A DNA stretch of 64,000 nucleotides from Acholoe squamosa (Eukaryota; Annelida; Polychaeta; Phyllodocida; Polynoidae), in NCBI GenBank assembly GCA_949317995.1, contig OX439038.1, positions 68,028,659-68,092,658 on the forward strand, in the 5' to 3' direction. This document shows, piece after piece, positions 21,985 to 32,065 of this stretch. Each line of letters opens with the position of its first letter. Positions within the stretch are counted from its first letter, which is position 1. The position numbers were made by a program, and so were the translations under genes. The notes beneath the pieces are model-generated. The model was not told the origin of the DNA. It saw only the letters and a list, made by a program, of their open reading frames with translations, and made no database searches.

Positions 21985-22260
21985 TAGATACGGGGGTCCG
22001 TATGTCACATGCGGACCCCGCATGTGCCTTAGCATTTTTGTTCGCTTTTCCGTATCTTTTAAGCTCACATATGGTATGTCGTATGTGCATGCGGCCCGAA
22101 AGGCGTTTTTGCTCAGGATATGGAAAATTATTTTTCCACATAGGTTCCGCATGCGGTCCTTAAAAAAGCCACCTGCCCTAGGGTAGGTGGTATGTCACAT
22201 GCGGGCCTTTTTTCTCCACATGTTTCCTTTTTTCCCCCGCATGTCTCTTTTTTTTGTCCG
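21985..22260. repeat. Cluster of CCGCATG palindromes upstream of HARBI1-like gene
   Basis: GGGGTCCG (21993-22000) pairs with CGGACCCC (22012-22019). CCGCATGCGG lies near 22148, a near-palindrome CCACCTGCCCTAGGGTAGGTGG-type segment at 22169-22190, and further GCATGCGG/CCGCATG words through 22242. The clustering suggests a terminal or promoter region of a transposon, possibly the Harbinger-like element that supplied the next gene. Confidence 0.45.
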
Positions 22261-22339
22261 TATGTGTCATTTCATGTAGGTCATAACCTTTCTTGACCCT
22301 GTTTTTCTATTTCCGGCCGCCTGACATACAAACATCAAA

Positions 22340-22993
22340 ATGGTGTACGGGTCCCTTTACCTCTACCGGGAGTATTACAAAAGGATACACCCTCTCTCTT
22401 TTTTCACAGAGAAAAAGTTTCAGCAGCGCTACAGACTGAGTAAAGCCGTGACACATATTTTGATAAAGAACTATATCTCAGTCCAGCAGAAGAAAGTTTT
22501 CTGGGGTCAGTATGCTATACCACACAGCCTCAGAGTAAGTTATTACCATACATGTTTGTTTATCTTTGGTTATGTATGTAGTTTTGTCTTACACATGGCT
22601 CACACTTAAGAATAGGCTCATAGGCTAACAGGAAAAGCCCTAAGTCAGGGTGCAGGTTAGAAGAGGGTATTTTCTTTATAATTTATCATACAAATATCTA
22701 CAACACTGACACATATGTATGTCACAGTAGTCTATGAAGCCTTTATTCATACTTTATACATGTCTTGTCATCTGTATGTGGTCCCTTATTTTTTTTACAT
22801 TGAATACCGAGCCCTCTTCCATTCTTACCTAGATATATATGTATTTAATTTCTATTTTTTTTTTTAGTTTTGCATAGCTCTGAGATACTACCCTTCTGTA
22901 GGTGACTGTCATGGGGTGTCCAAGTCTGTCGTCTGTACCAGTGTGCAAAAAGTGTCTGACATAGCAAATTTTGTCTCTGCATTTGATTTATGA
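22340..22993 (+). CDS. HARBI1-like (PIF/Harbinger nuclease) fragment, two exons
   Basis: Exon 1 (22340-22534, exactly 65 codons) ends at a GTAAGT donor; a T-rich tract and AG at 22866-22867 precede exon 2 (22868-22993), which continues in the same frame for 41 codons to TGA. Exon 1 contains FQQRYRLSKAVTHILI, like the RFRLSK...L helix of Harbinger-family nucleases. Exon 2 has ALRYY, then VGDCHGVSKSVV and KVSDI, matching the family pattern ALRFYA(T)GSFQ..VGD.hGVSqstVsr...V. The GSFQ segment is missing between ALRYY and VGD, and no DDE catalytic region follows. An ETS-like TTCCGGC and an AAAATGG start context lie upstream. It is best read as a truncated, probably non-catalytic domesticated or dead transposase gene. 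Confidence 0.6.
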
Positions 22994-23257
22994 ATCATCA
23001 ATTTCAAAACTGATTATGCTGGCATTTTAGACATTAAGAAGGTATTCAAAGGGTTCTAGAATCAGGGTCTCAATTCAGATTGCAAAAGATAAGGATTGAT
23101 ATTAATAAATCAGTCTGCCCAGACAAAATCCTGCAGTAAGCAAGGTAAACCTGTTGGTGGCATAGTTGTCAATTATATTTGTATAGGGCTGAAGCCCAAA
23201 TAGGGTCAAAGCACAGATATGTAAAACAGCCATCATCTTGCAAAAGGACTTCAGAAG

Positions 23258-24700
23258 GGTTAATTAAAAACATCTTAGGAATTATTCTACCTTATCCTAT
23301 TAAGCAATCTTAAGATCAGACTACGTTCACATTTCCTAGCCAGCACTAAGATCGCATCGATCTTAGCTTCAGCCCTCCTACACTATTCCAAGAAGCACTG
23401 ACTAGGCACAGGGGTAAGAGTCCCAAAATAAAGGAATAGCTGTGGAGTCACTCTTCTTCACAAGAGCGCTTATACCATCGTTCCCCGTCCCCATATGGAT
23501 TCCATCTGTAAATAAGGTAACTTTAATGCAAATGTTCAACCAGGATAAAATAAAAATATCTTACCTCAATAGAGAGAGAGATGAAATTCCCTGAAGACAG
23601 AGTCTGGCTTGCAGCAAGAGGATACCAAAGGGAGTGGGGTAGGACTTTACTTCAAAACTTGAGAAGGAAGAATTACCTTAGAGTGCCCTTAACGCATGAG
23701 TAGGCCTAAGGGCCCTCAAGGACTCTAAGTAAACGTCCTCCCTCCCCTGTTTATGTATGCAGCAGGCTATTCACTCTTTTAATCAGGAGTGTTCCCTGTA
23801 AGTGCTCTTGTACTTAGGTGAAACCACTATGCAATTCTTTCACTAAGATCGCAGTGATCTTAGTGCTGGAAAAGGAACAGTGAAGTGATCCCAGGAATTA
23901 CTATTCCTGACAGGCCTGCAACCACTGCATTAGATAGGGTAGACTAGCCAGGAGGTTAATTCAAAACATCCTGGGATCACAACCCCAGCGATCTTATGAA
24001 TTATTCTATTAAGCGATCTTAAGATCAGACTGCGTTCACATTTCCTAGCCAGCACTAAGATCGTATTGATCTTAGCCTCAGCCCTCCTACATTACTCCAA
24101 GAAGTACTGACTGGGCACAGGGGTAAGAGTCCCAAAATAAAGGAATAGCTGTGGAGTCTGTGGACTCTTCTTCACAATAGTGTTTATACCATCGTTCCCC
24201 GTGCCCATATGGGCTAACAAAAGAGCACAGGGTGCAGTTGACCCATTACAGTATTCAAGAGTTGTTCCCATGAATGTATTATTTATGTTCGCCTATTAGA
24301 AGCATTTTGCCCCCCATGACAAAGAGAGAGAAGAGAAGAATTACCTTACAGTGCACTTAATGCATGAGAAGCCCTCCCTCCCCTCTATATGTATGCAGCA
24401 GGCTATTCACTCTTTCGATCAGGAGTGTTCCCTGTAAGTGCTCTTGTACTCAGGTTAAACCACTGTGCAATTCTTTCACTAAGATTGCAGTGATCTTAGC
24501 GCTGGAAAAGAAATAGTGAAGTGATCCCAGGACTTACTATTCCTGGCAGGCCTGCAACCACTGCATTAGATAGGGTGCTTACACTAAGATCGCTGGGGTT
24601 GAGATCCCAGGATGTTTTGAATTAAGCTCTTGGTCTCATCATATGTGCCTACACTAAGATCGCTGGGGTTGCGATCCCAGGATGTTTTGAATTAAGCTCC
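23258..24700. mobile_element. Dimeric inverted-repeat element with CTAAGATC palindromes
   Basis: Two head-to-tail units (about 23258-23955 and 23956-24700) share long blocks, for example CAGCCCTCCTAC, GGGGTAAGAGTCCCAAAATA, GCAGCAGGCTATTCACTCTT and CCTGCAACCACTGCATTAGA. The left edge of unit 2 (TTAATTCAAAACATCCTGGG followed by ATCACAACCCCAGCGATCTTA) is the inverse of its right edge (24654-24698), and that right-end motif is itself duplicated (24592 and 24654). Each unit contains palindromes of the form CTAAGATC-N5-GATCTTAG (23346, 23847, 24056, 24479). No ORF is present. The middle portions of the two units differ, so the copies diverged after insertion or deletion. Confidence 0.7.
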
Positions 24701-25125
24701 AGGACGCACCCATACATTTGGTGAATTGTCTTGTTATTGTTCCAGCTGTATCTTTCTTTTCCGATGTAATGATTGTTATCAGTTGCAACACATCATGAGG
24801 CAATAATAACATGCTGCCTTGCTGATTCAGATGCCTTGTGGGTTCTTAAATAACATTCTTCTGTTTGTTTATCCCCATGACATTTCTTCAGCAGTGACCT
24901 TCCAGATCGCTGATGATAGGAATTGCAGATTGTTCTCTTTCTTCTGGCCTGTAACAGGGGTGTCATGTTCACATTTAACTCTCATACTGTCTGACACACA
25001 GAGGTAGGAAGGTCGATGCCTAGATCTAGTGGAAACCAGGCCGAAAGCAGGTGTACTGGGTGTGTGGTTCTGTATCCATATATAAGGTTGCCAACTTTTT
25101 TTCCTGAGGGACATAGTTTGACATA
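24701..25125. other. Intergenic, no gene recognised
   Basis: Short frames only. Nothing conserved with other parts of the window was noticed. Confidence 0.4.
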
Positions 25126-25427
25126 GGGTAGGTTAACCTAAAGACGACCACATACCTTGAGTTGACCACCTGCCACCTTGTTTTTCTCACTTTTACATCT
25201 ACTGTATGGGGCTGTACCTCTAATATTCCTGAAATAGAGGTGTTACAATATCCCATGGACTGGCCACCTATGATATGTTGATTAGTTATCATTGTATAAC
25301 AATACACCAAAGTACCCATGTTTGACTGGTTTTTATCATGGCCAACTGGCCATTTCTCCAGAAATCTGTCACTTTGGTTGCAGATTCTGAACATTGAGAT
25401 TGTTCACATGTACCAAATATTGATTCT

Positions 25428-25499
<72 letters not shown>

Positions 25500-26323
25500 T
25501 AAGTAAATGATGACATAAACAAATGTTCAGAAATGTTAAATACTTTCACTTTAGGACTCATTTTCCAAGGCCTGCCAATTTCACCTTGCGATGACCATGA
25601 TTTCAACTTGCGTCAACCACCACTCACAGAGAGAGTTATGCCTTTAATTGAGTAGAAACCACTGACTATGTAGGATTACATCAAAAGATTCATATCCATA
25701 ATATCTTGGGACATTGCATTCTCTAGATGATATCTCAATGCATGGGTTTCAAACTTTGCTGTTTTCCTATTATGATTATTATGCAAAGGAACCATATGAC
25801 ATCAAGAACATAAGTGCTTAGTCAAGCAAAATGTTACTGTGGTGAATATTGATAGATAATCATAAAACAAAGCCTTTTTAATGCAGGGCTAGGATTATTA
25901 CCTCTAATTGGATGGTAATGGCAACTATGATGGAAAAAAATCTTCACTGTAATATCCCTTCTAATTTAGCTGCTGCAAAACATACATTTTCATTACAATA
26001 CAGTACCATCAACAGTAACATTATATTGTATGTTTATGTAAGACACTTATTCTTTTTTTGAAATTATGGCTTAATGATAATGGCCCCATTCAAAGGCTGT
26101 GTATCAAGTGGTCGTATCAAGGTGCAAAGTGGTCATCCCAAGGTAAAAAATGGAATGTTCTTAGTAATGGTGATAAACTAGATATATATTATACACATGG
26201 ATTTTCAAGATATAGCAGTGCCTTTTGGAAGTCTGAGGACCTAAAACTCTCAGAGATATTATCCACTACAAATTCCTCATTGAAGGCCTGCACAGGAACA
26301 GTCATCTTTAGGTTAATCTACCC
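25126..26323. mobile_element. GGGTAGG-ended inverted-repeat element, copy 1
   Basis: Ends are GGGTAGGTTAACCTAAAG at the left and CTTTAGGTTAATCTACCC at the right, an 18-bp inverted pair with one mismatch, and both flanks show TA. A TA target and short inverted ends fit a Tc1/mariner-type or PIF-type MITE. The interior (about 1.2 kb) is shared with copy 2 (55893-57078) at ~93-95% identity by eye. No transposase. An (AT)33 microsatellite has expanded only in this copy. Confidence 0.75.
25432..25497. repeat. (AT)33 microsatellite
   Basis: 66 bp of pure AT alternation inside the GGGTAGG element. Copy 2 has only a few TA units at the same point (around 56206), so the expansion came after the copies separated. 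The open frames through it are artefacts. Confidence 0.98.
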
Positions 26324-26562
26324 TAACTCAATGATAACGATACTAAACATGCGGTAATTCACATTTCAACGGTCCCGTGATAAAACATGCAGAGTAAAAA
26401 TTCACAATTTTGTATCTAGTCTGTTTTTCTCTCGGCTTCTGTGTCCATTGGATTTTAAAAATACCTTTGTTGCGCATGTTCGAACCTATCCATCTGGGGG
26501 CACAGTCGCAGTCAAGATACACCAAATCCTGACTTGAATTTAGTTTTGTGATGTACAGGAAG
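26324..26562. repeat. Sequence shared with copy 2 beyond the right inverted end
   Basis: Homology with 57079-57283 continues ~240 bp outside the right end, for example TTCTGTGTCCATTGGATTTT, ACCTTTGTTGCGCATGTT and AATCCTGACTTGAATTTAG. On the left the homology stops exactly at GGGTAGG. Either the true element is longer on the right or the pair arose by a segmental event starting at the element edge. Confidence 0.75.
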
Positions 26563-26632
26563 TACACAATAAAGCATAAGTCATCAGGTAAGATTTTAAC
26601 CCTATTCTCCCTAAACCCTAAGACCATGATAT

Positions 26633-26990
26633 TGTCAACGAACCGTTACAAGTCGATGTTGTAATGAAGGTGAGCAGCTCAGAGGGTGATGAAATGTACC
26701 AGTAGGAGTAGGTCAGATCTGGTCAGGTCTGGTTGGATCTGGTCAGATCTGACGCGCCGTCATACCTCGTAATGATTCTATTTATATGTGGACCAATCAG
26801 GGTGAAGGGAGATTGTGGAATTTCCCTGCATCCTAGAAATACATCGAAAGGTATGTCGGTATGTTGTGATACTTCCAGTGAGTCAGTGCCCAGAAATGGA
26901 ATGGGTCCGGCTCTCATAACATCCTGGTATGGATGATGTAAGAGTAGCTCACTGTACACATGGGGGGGGGGGGTGAGCTGTAAGGTATAC
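26633..26990 (-). repeat. Rearranged 3' LTR of LARD copy 2
   Basis: Starts TGTCAACGAACCGTTACAAG, then jumps from GTAATGAA to GGTGAGCAGCTCAG, deleting ~240 bp present in the right LTR. It continues to a G-run at 26960-26970. Internal sequence shared with copy 1 (GGTTCCTTTAT) starts at about 26996, so the exact inner boundary is uncertain. Confidence 0.6.
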
Positions 26991-28699
26991 ATAGAGGTTC
27001 CTTTATTGAACTGTAAAAATAAGAGGAACAGGTAGCATGCTAATACCTTGTTGGATCAAAGAAGGCTTATAATACTTATTACTACGAGAATAATATGGTA
27101 CAAATATTTTTGGCACATCGTGAATACTGTTTTTGTACCTGAGCTTGTTGTGACTATATAGTGATACATTGGAGTATGAAAATACATACTTTCTAAGCTG
27201 AGGTATCTGGAGTATTTTACAAATATAATGTACAGAGAAAGCAAAAAATTTGCACAGTTTGTGGAGTTGGCACCAGGAAGTCAAATCAAGGTTGGGAGTT
27301 TCCTAAGATAAATTTGCCTTCCAGCTGCCAAGGGCACATATTCAGCCAGGTATTTTTTGTAAAAAGAAAAATTGACCAAGGTGGTATTGATCTGGCTGTC
27401 GATCCTGTTGGTAAAAATTTTGAAAATTGTATGTAGGGCAGGGCAAGGTAGTATTTGATGTGACTGTTGGCCCTGCTCGATCTATATAGTTTGTGCCAAA
27501 CTTAAGAACTTAAGGATAACTATGAACTTAAGTATACTACTGACTAAAGCTCATAAATACAATGCATAGTTGAGCTTGAAAAAGGTGTACGGATGGGAAT
27601 GATCTTGTAGCACCTAAGGTGACATTATAAAAGGTCATGTTATAAAAATCACCTATAAGATCATAAGAGTTTGCCAATCTATTGCAGGCCACAGGGTGAG
27701 GCACCAAATTATGAAGTTTCGTTCCAATGAGAGGGGTACTACAAAATTTTTGTGGATTTGCATAGGGAATGACCCTAGTAATCATATACCAAAAGTTCTC
27801 CGCTGACATTCCTGCAGTTTTTGCATAGGTCAAGGTCAAAGGTCAGGAATTTCCCTCTATATTCCTATATAAAGCTGTTTAACCCAAGAATTGATTGCAT
27901 GTTCTCTCTGAACTAAGTTAAAGGGCTAAAAGAGAATTTTATGGTTTTGTTTGGGCCAGAAAATCATGCTGATTCCAAAAAAACTTCTCATATTAGTCTG
28001 AGTATGCTGGAAGTGGCGAAAACTTGATATTGAAAAATAAAAGTAATATTGAAGAATATGTGAAAATATCAAAAATCTGTAAAACATGAAATTAGCCTCT
28101 ATCAATGCACAAAACACCTAGTTCAGCTAGCTGGTGGGTGAGGAGCATAATAAGTATGAAATGATTATGTAATTAAGCTTTGACCTACTTAATTAGGTCA
28201 AAGGTCACAGAAACCATATACGTCATATCTCTGGTTCTAAGAGGCCTTTCTACACACTTTTAAGTTATAATTAGGGGTTTCTCACATAGAGGAATTGATT
28301 GGAGTAGGTTTAAAACTCATAGGATGCATTGGTTTGTGCATAAATCAGAAATCAGCATTGATTGTCTATGCGAATGCAGATTTATGAGGGGAAGTATTTG
28401 CCACATATTTTCTGATGTAATACTTGATCCCCTGCCCTAATGAACCAGTAAGTGTGTAACTAGTGTTATGAAGATAGGTTGACAATTACAGTTGGCTAGG
28501 TAAGAGTGAAGTGGCAACTCTTCTTTGGTCAAATTCCCAAGAGATGTGTCTGTAATTGTCCTGCCTCTAGTTCTGAATTTAACTGCAATTGGTTAATAGG
28601 CCCTACTGGTAGGCTATCTAATAAGATTATTTGGATTTAATTATAAATAATCACAAAAATGATCACAAATAATTACAAAAATAATCACAAAAAAATAAA

Positions 28700-28817
28700 G
28701 TTGCAAACTGATAACTTTTGTATTGTATTTACACATCCTTGGATGGCCTTCATATCCGGTTGCAAACTGATAACTTTTGTATTGTATTTACACATCCTTG
28801 GATGGCCTTCATATCTG
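28700..28817 (+). repeat. 59-bp tandem duplication
   Basis: The unit beginning GTTGCAAACTGATAACTTTT starts at 28700 and again at 28759, identical until the last bases. It lies in the foldback centre and produces a short spurious open frame. Confidence 0.95.
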
Positions 28818-30059
28818 CAGAGGCAGTAAGAAAAGGCACACATATGGGGCAGCCAATGCAAATTTCTATGGAAAGTGAATGTACAATCTGTCAGGTTCCC
28901 AATTCTGCAAGGGCTTAAAATTAGTGTAGGGTAACACCAAGCATATAAGCAGTGGTTTATAAACCATTTCAGAGACCTACCATGGCTTATAGAGTCTGCC
29001 TAAAGTATAGTTGCGGCTTGCACATGGGGTTTTGTGTATAAAGAAGATGGTTAATGTCAGGGTGTGGCTAATATATGAGGGAGCAGTTAATACACATGGT
29101 TTTATGATAGGATGTGGTAAATAGGTGTCTAGGTCTAGGGAACATTTGCCCAGCCCTTTGAAAAAGAAAAAGAAATAGAATGTGTCACATACTATAGACC
29201 GGTCTTGCATAAGCCAGACCTCACAGATAAGGCACACGATTACTTGATGAAGATCCCATAAGGCACATTCTGGCCTTGATTTTAAGCAGTTATACTAGGC
29301 ATAATCTGTAATTCTTCTCTGCCCGTAGACTCTGAGCATGATACTTTTTATTAATGAAAGTATTCCATCCATTCACCACAAAATGTTTAGGTGCAACTGA
29401 TACCGATCTAATCAGACACTAGATCAAGCAATGGCAATGCTTGTCAGGAATACAAAACATCTTGAGTTCGGAAAGAAGCTGTAAGCCACAATATGCCTCA
29501 TTCATTGGGTGCACCTTAAAGGCAGATCTGTACAAAAATGTACTAAACCTTCAGTTTTCAAGCCCTAGTTGCTGCTTTTACCTTCTCCCGGAGTGGGTGA
29601 AGCTTGAATGTGGGAGCTGAGATGTGATCCAGGCATTGTACAGGGAAAGTTTTGCAGTCTAAGGTGCTAAGGGGTTCTTGAATATTAGTGCCCAAGATAG
29701 TAAGGATTGCTCCTTTGTGAAATAATTTACACCATCAAACCTTAATTATCATTACTAACAGCACAAGTCTTGCAGGGGCCGGGAATTGGTTACTACCATA
29801 TCATTCTGTGTAAATCCCTAATGCAAAGTGGCAGCAAGCATTCAGGAGAATCCTATCAGCTACAGTAGGAATCTGATTTGCCTATAAGTCATGGTTCACA
29901 TATGGGGTTTTGAAGCAAAATGCATGATAAAAGCTATAACAGTCACCTAAATCTGAATATTTCAAGCCCCTTTATCCCGCCATCAATTCCTTTTACTTGG
30001 CTGATTCATTCCCCCTATTCCACAAATCTGCATTAGTGCAGACATTCCAGTAGTTGGTT

Positions 30060-30395
30060 TCATTTCAGATTTATACACACAACAATGCATCTTAGGAGGT
30101 CAAAATATTATTCCTCATTACACTATTTGCAGGGTACAACTCAATTTCTACAACATTAATCTACTCAGAGTTTGATATAAATATATGTTTGATATTTCAA
30201 TACACAACACTGAGTTGCTTAAAAGTAGCCCTCCATTTTGTCTATGTCAGAAACCCCTATCTTGAACTTAAAATTTCGCAAAGTCAAATGGTTTATGACT
30301 TTTGACCTAATTGAATATGTCATGGTCTATCTAACTAATTACTGCAACCTTGTTCAGACACTTGCATTAATTCATGTAAGCCTCCTACCCAAATA
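30060..30395. repeat. Diverged second copy of part of the foldback right arm
   Basis: TTCAGATTTATACACACAACAATGC-type sequence, AGAAACCCCTA followed by ACTTAAAA, and GACTTTTGACCTAATTGA echo the right-arm segments at about 30495, 30567 and 30645 at roughly 65-70% identity. The element therefore contains an older, internal duplication of its own arm. Confidence 0.5.
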
Positions 30396-31315
30396 CAAAT
30401 TGTTTCAATAGGCAGGTGATCCAGTATTACTTCGGACAATATGGGGCTAATACTTTTCCTCGTAAATCTGCATTCGCATAGACAATCAATGCTGATTTCT
30501 GATTTATGCACAAGACAATGCATCCTATGAGTTTTAAACCTACTCCAATCAATTCCTCTATGTGAGAAACCCCTAATTATAACTTAAAAGTGTGTAGAAA
30601 GGCCTCTTAGAACCAGAGATATGACGTATATGGTTTCTGTGACCTTTGACCTAATTAAGTAGGTCAAGGCTTAATTACATAATCATTTCATACTTATTAT
30701 GCTCCTCACCCACCAGCTAGCTGAATTAGGTGTTTAGTGCATTGGTCGGAGCTTATTTCATGTTTTACTGACTTTTGATATTTTCACATATTTTTCAATA
30801 TTACTTTAATTTTTGAATATCAAGTTTTCGCCACTTCCAGCATACTCAGACTAATATGAGAAGTTTTTTTGGAATCAGCATGATTTTCTGGCCCAAATAA
30901 AACCATAAAATTCTCTTTTAGCGCTTTAACATAGTTCAGAGAGAACATGCAATCAATTCTTGGGTTAAATAGCATTATATAGGAATATAGAGGGAAATTC
31001 CTGACCTTTGACCTTGACCTACGCAAAAACTGCAGGAATGTCAGCGGAGAACTTTTGGTATATGATTACTAGGGTCATTCCCTATGCAAATCCACAAAAA
31101 TGTTGTAGTACCCCCCTCATTGGAACGAAACTCATTTTCTAAGGACATTATTGCTACTCACCCTGTGGCCTATAAGAAAAGGTTGACCTTGTTTACAAAA
31201 AAAAAAGTCCAAAGTTTATTATTGCTATTGGAATATTGTCACTTGTTTTTCCTGAAATGCTTTCCAGCATGGAAGCTGTTGGGTCGTAGGTTGTCATGCT
31301 GTTTGATGTTTGTTC

Positions 31316-32065
31316 TCATGAAACGACCCTCAGCCCTCCTTTTAGTCCTCTGCCTAATGGGCCTGTAGGAGAGAGTCTACCCTGTCTGAGTCTGTAGGTG
31401 TTGGGGGGTGAGCTGGAGAAGGTCGGCAAGCTGGCATGGGCCTCCATGCTGTCCTGGGTGGGGAATATGCTGCCCTGTTCCTCCATTTCGATGGGGACCA
31501 TCTTGCTGTAGGAACAGGGGCAGGCAAAGCTATTGGGTCTGTGGTGGCACGGTGTGCAGAGGGCTGCAGTTGATGTCTGCCCTCTCATATGTGTGTAAAA
31601 GTTATTGTTGTTCATGCTGTATGCTGGGGGCATTGGGGTCCCAGGCCTACAGGATGCAGAGATGAGGGTGCCCGACAGTGGTAGTCTGGCTGGGTTTCTT
31701 GGCCGTGTTGGTGTTATTGGGCCTGGTATGTTGATGGTTTTGCCTCGGGACCTGGTGGTGCTGGTCCCTCTGTCTTGGGCTTGTAGCTGAGGGGATTGTA
31801 GCTGTGTCTGCTGGTGGGCCTGCTGAGAAAGAAACGACAGGAGGAGAAAACAATTCATCAACCACAGATTGTCTGTCATAGTTTGCAAACAGGCCACAGT
31901 TAACACAGAAAAGGAGGCAAAGTTAAAGCATCTAGTTAACTTATAAACACATAGTACAGAGCTCAATTGATTCATTTGGCTTTGCGTGGGTCCTGTATCC
32001 AGGGACGCTTTGATTAGTTTTTCTAAACTCCACCAGGTGGCGGTACCGAGCTGGCGCTGTACCAT
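31316..32065 (-). CDS. LARD 3'-region ORF, 249 aa, signal-like hydrophobic segment
   Basis: The open frame covers 750 bp on the element coding strand, in the position where some LTR elements carry an extra (env-position) gene. Residues ~1-60 are probably leader read-through; from about M73 the segment LWLMNCFLLLSFLSQQA looks like a cleavable signal peptide. The remainder is Thr/Pro/Ser/Gln-rich with a Cys cluster (CTPCHHRPNSFACPC) near residue 190. Copy 1 preserves the hydrophobic start and the next ~25 residues (12821-13015). No transmembrane anchor or fusion-type motif was recognised. It could be a secreted protein ORF or a lucky open frame in GC-rich DNA; partial conservation favours the former weakly. 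Confidence 0.4.
   Translation of the reverse strand: MVQRQLGTATWWSLEKLIKASLDTGPTQSQMNQLSSVLCVYKLTRCFNFASFSVLTVACLQTMTDNLWLMNCFLLLSFLSQQAHQQTQLQSPQLQAQDRGTSTTRSRGKTINIPGPITPTRPRNPARLPLSGTLISASCRPGTPMPPAYSMNNNNFYTHMRGQTSTAALCTPCHHRPNSFACPCSYSKMVPIEMEEQGSIFPTQDSMEAHASLPTFSSSPPNTYRLRQGRLSPTGPLGRGLKGGLRVVS

Larger units (their letters stand above)
27686..31171. mobile_element. Foldback element with ~760-bp arms, nested in LARD copy 2
   Basis: The left arm (27686-28445) and right arm (30402-31171) are reverse complements at ~90% identity. Matching landmarks run in mirror order: GGCCACAGGGTGAG at 27687 and its complement ending 31170, then blocks such as CTGACATTCCTGCAGTTTTTGC, GAAGTGGCGAAAACTTGATA and GCGAATGCAGATTTA. 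The centre (28446-30401) has no transposase. The outermost arms replace sequence that copy 1 has near 12620-12800, so insertion may have been accompanied by loss. Long self-complementary transcripts from here could form dsRNA. Confidence 0.85.

Noticed and set aside
23346..24700. Repeated short palindromes as a CRISPR-like array
   Set aside because: Spacing is irregular and long, the units are part of duplicated 700-bp blocks, and the context is eukaryotic.
25318..25606. Open frames rich in Ile-Tyr across 25318-25606 on both strands
   Set aside because: They are translations of the (AT)33 microsatellite and have no coding meaning.
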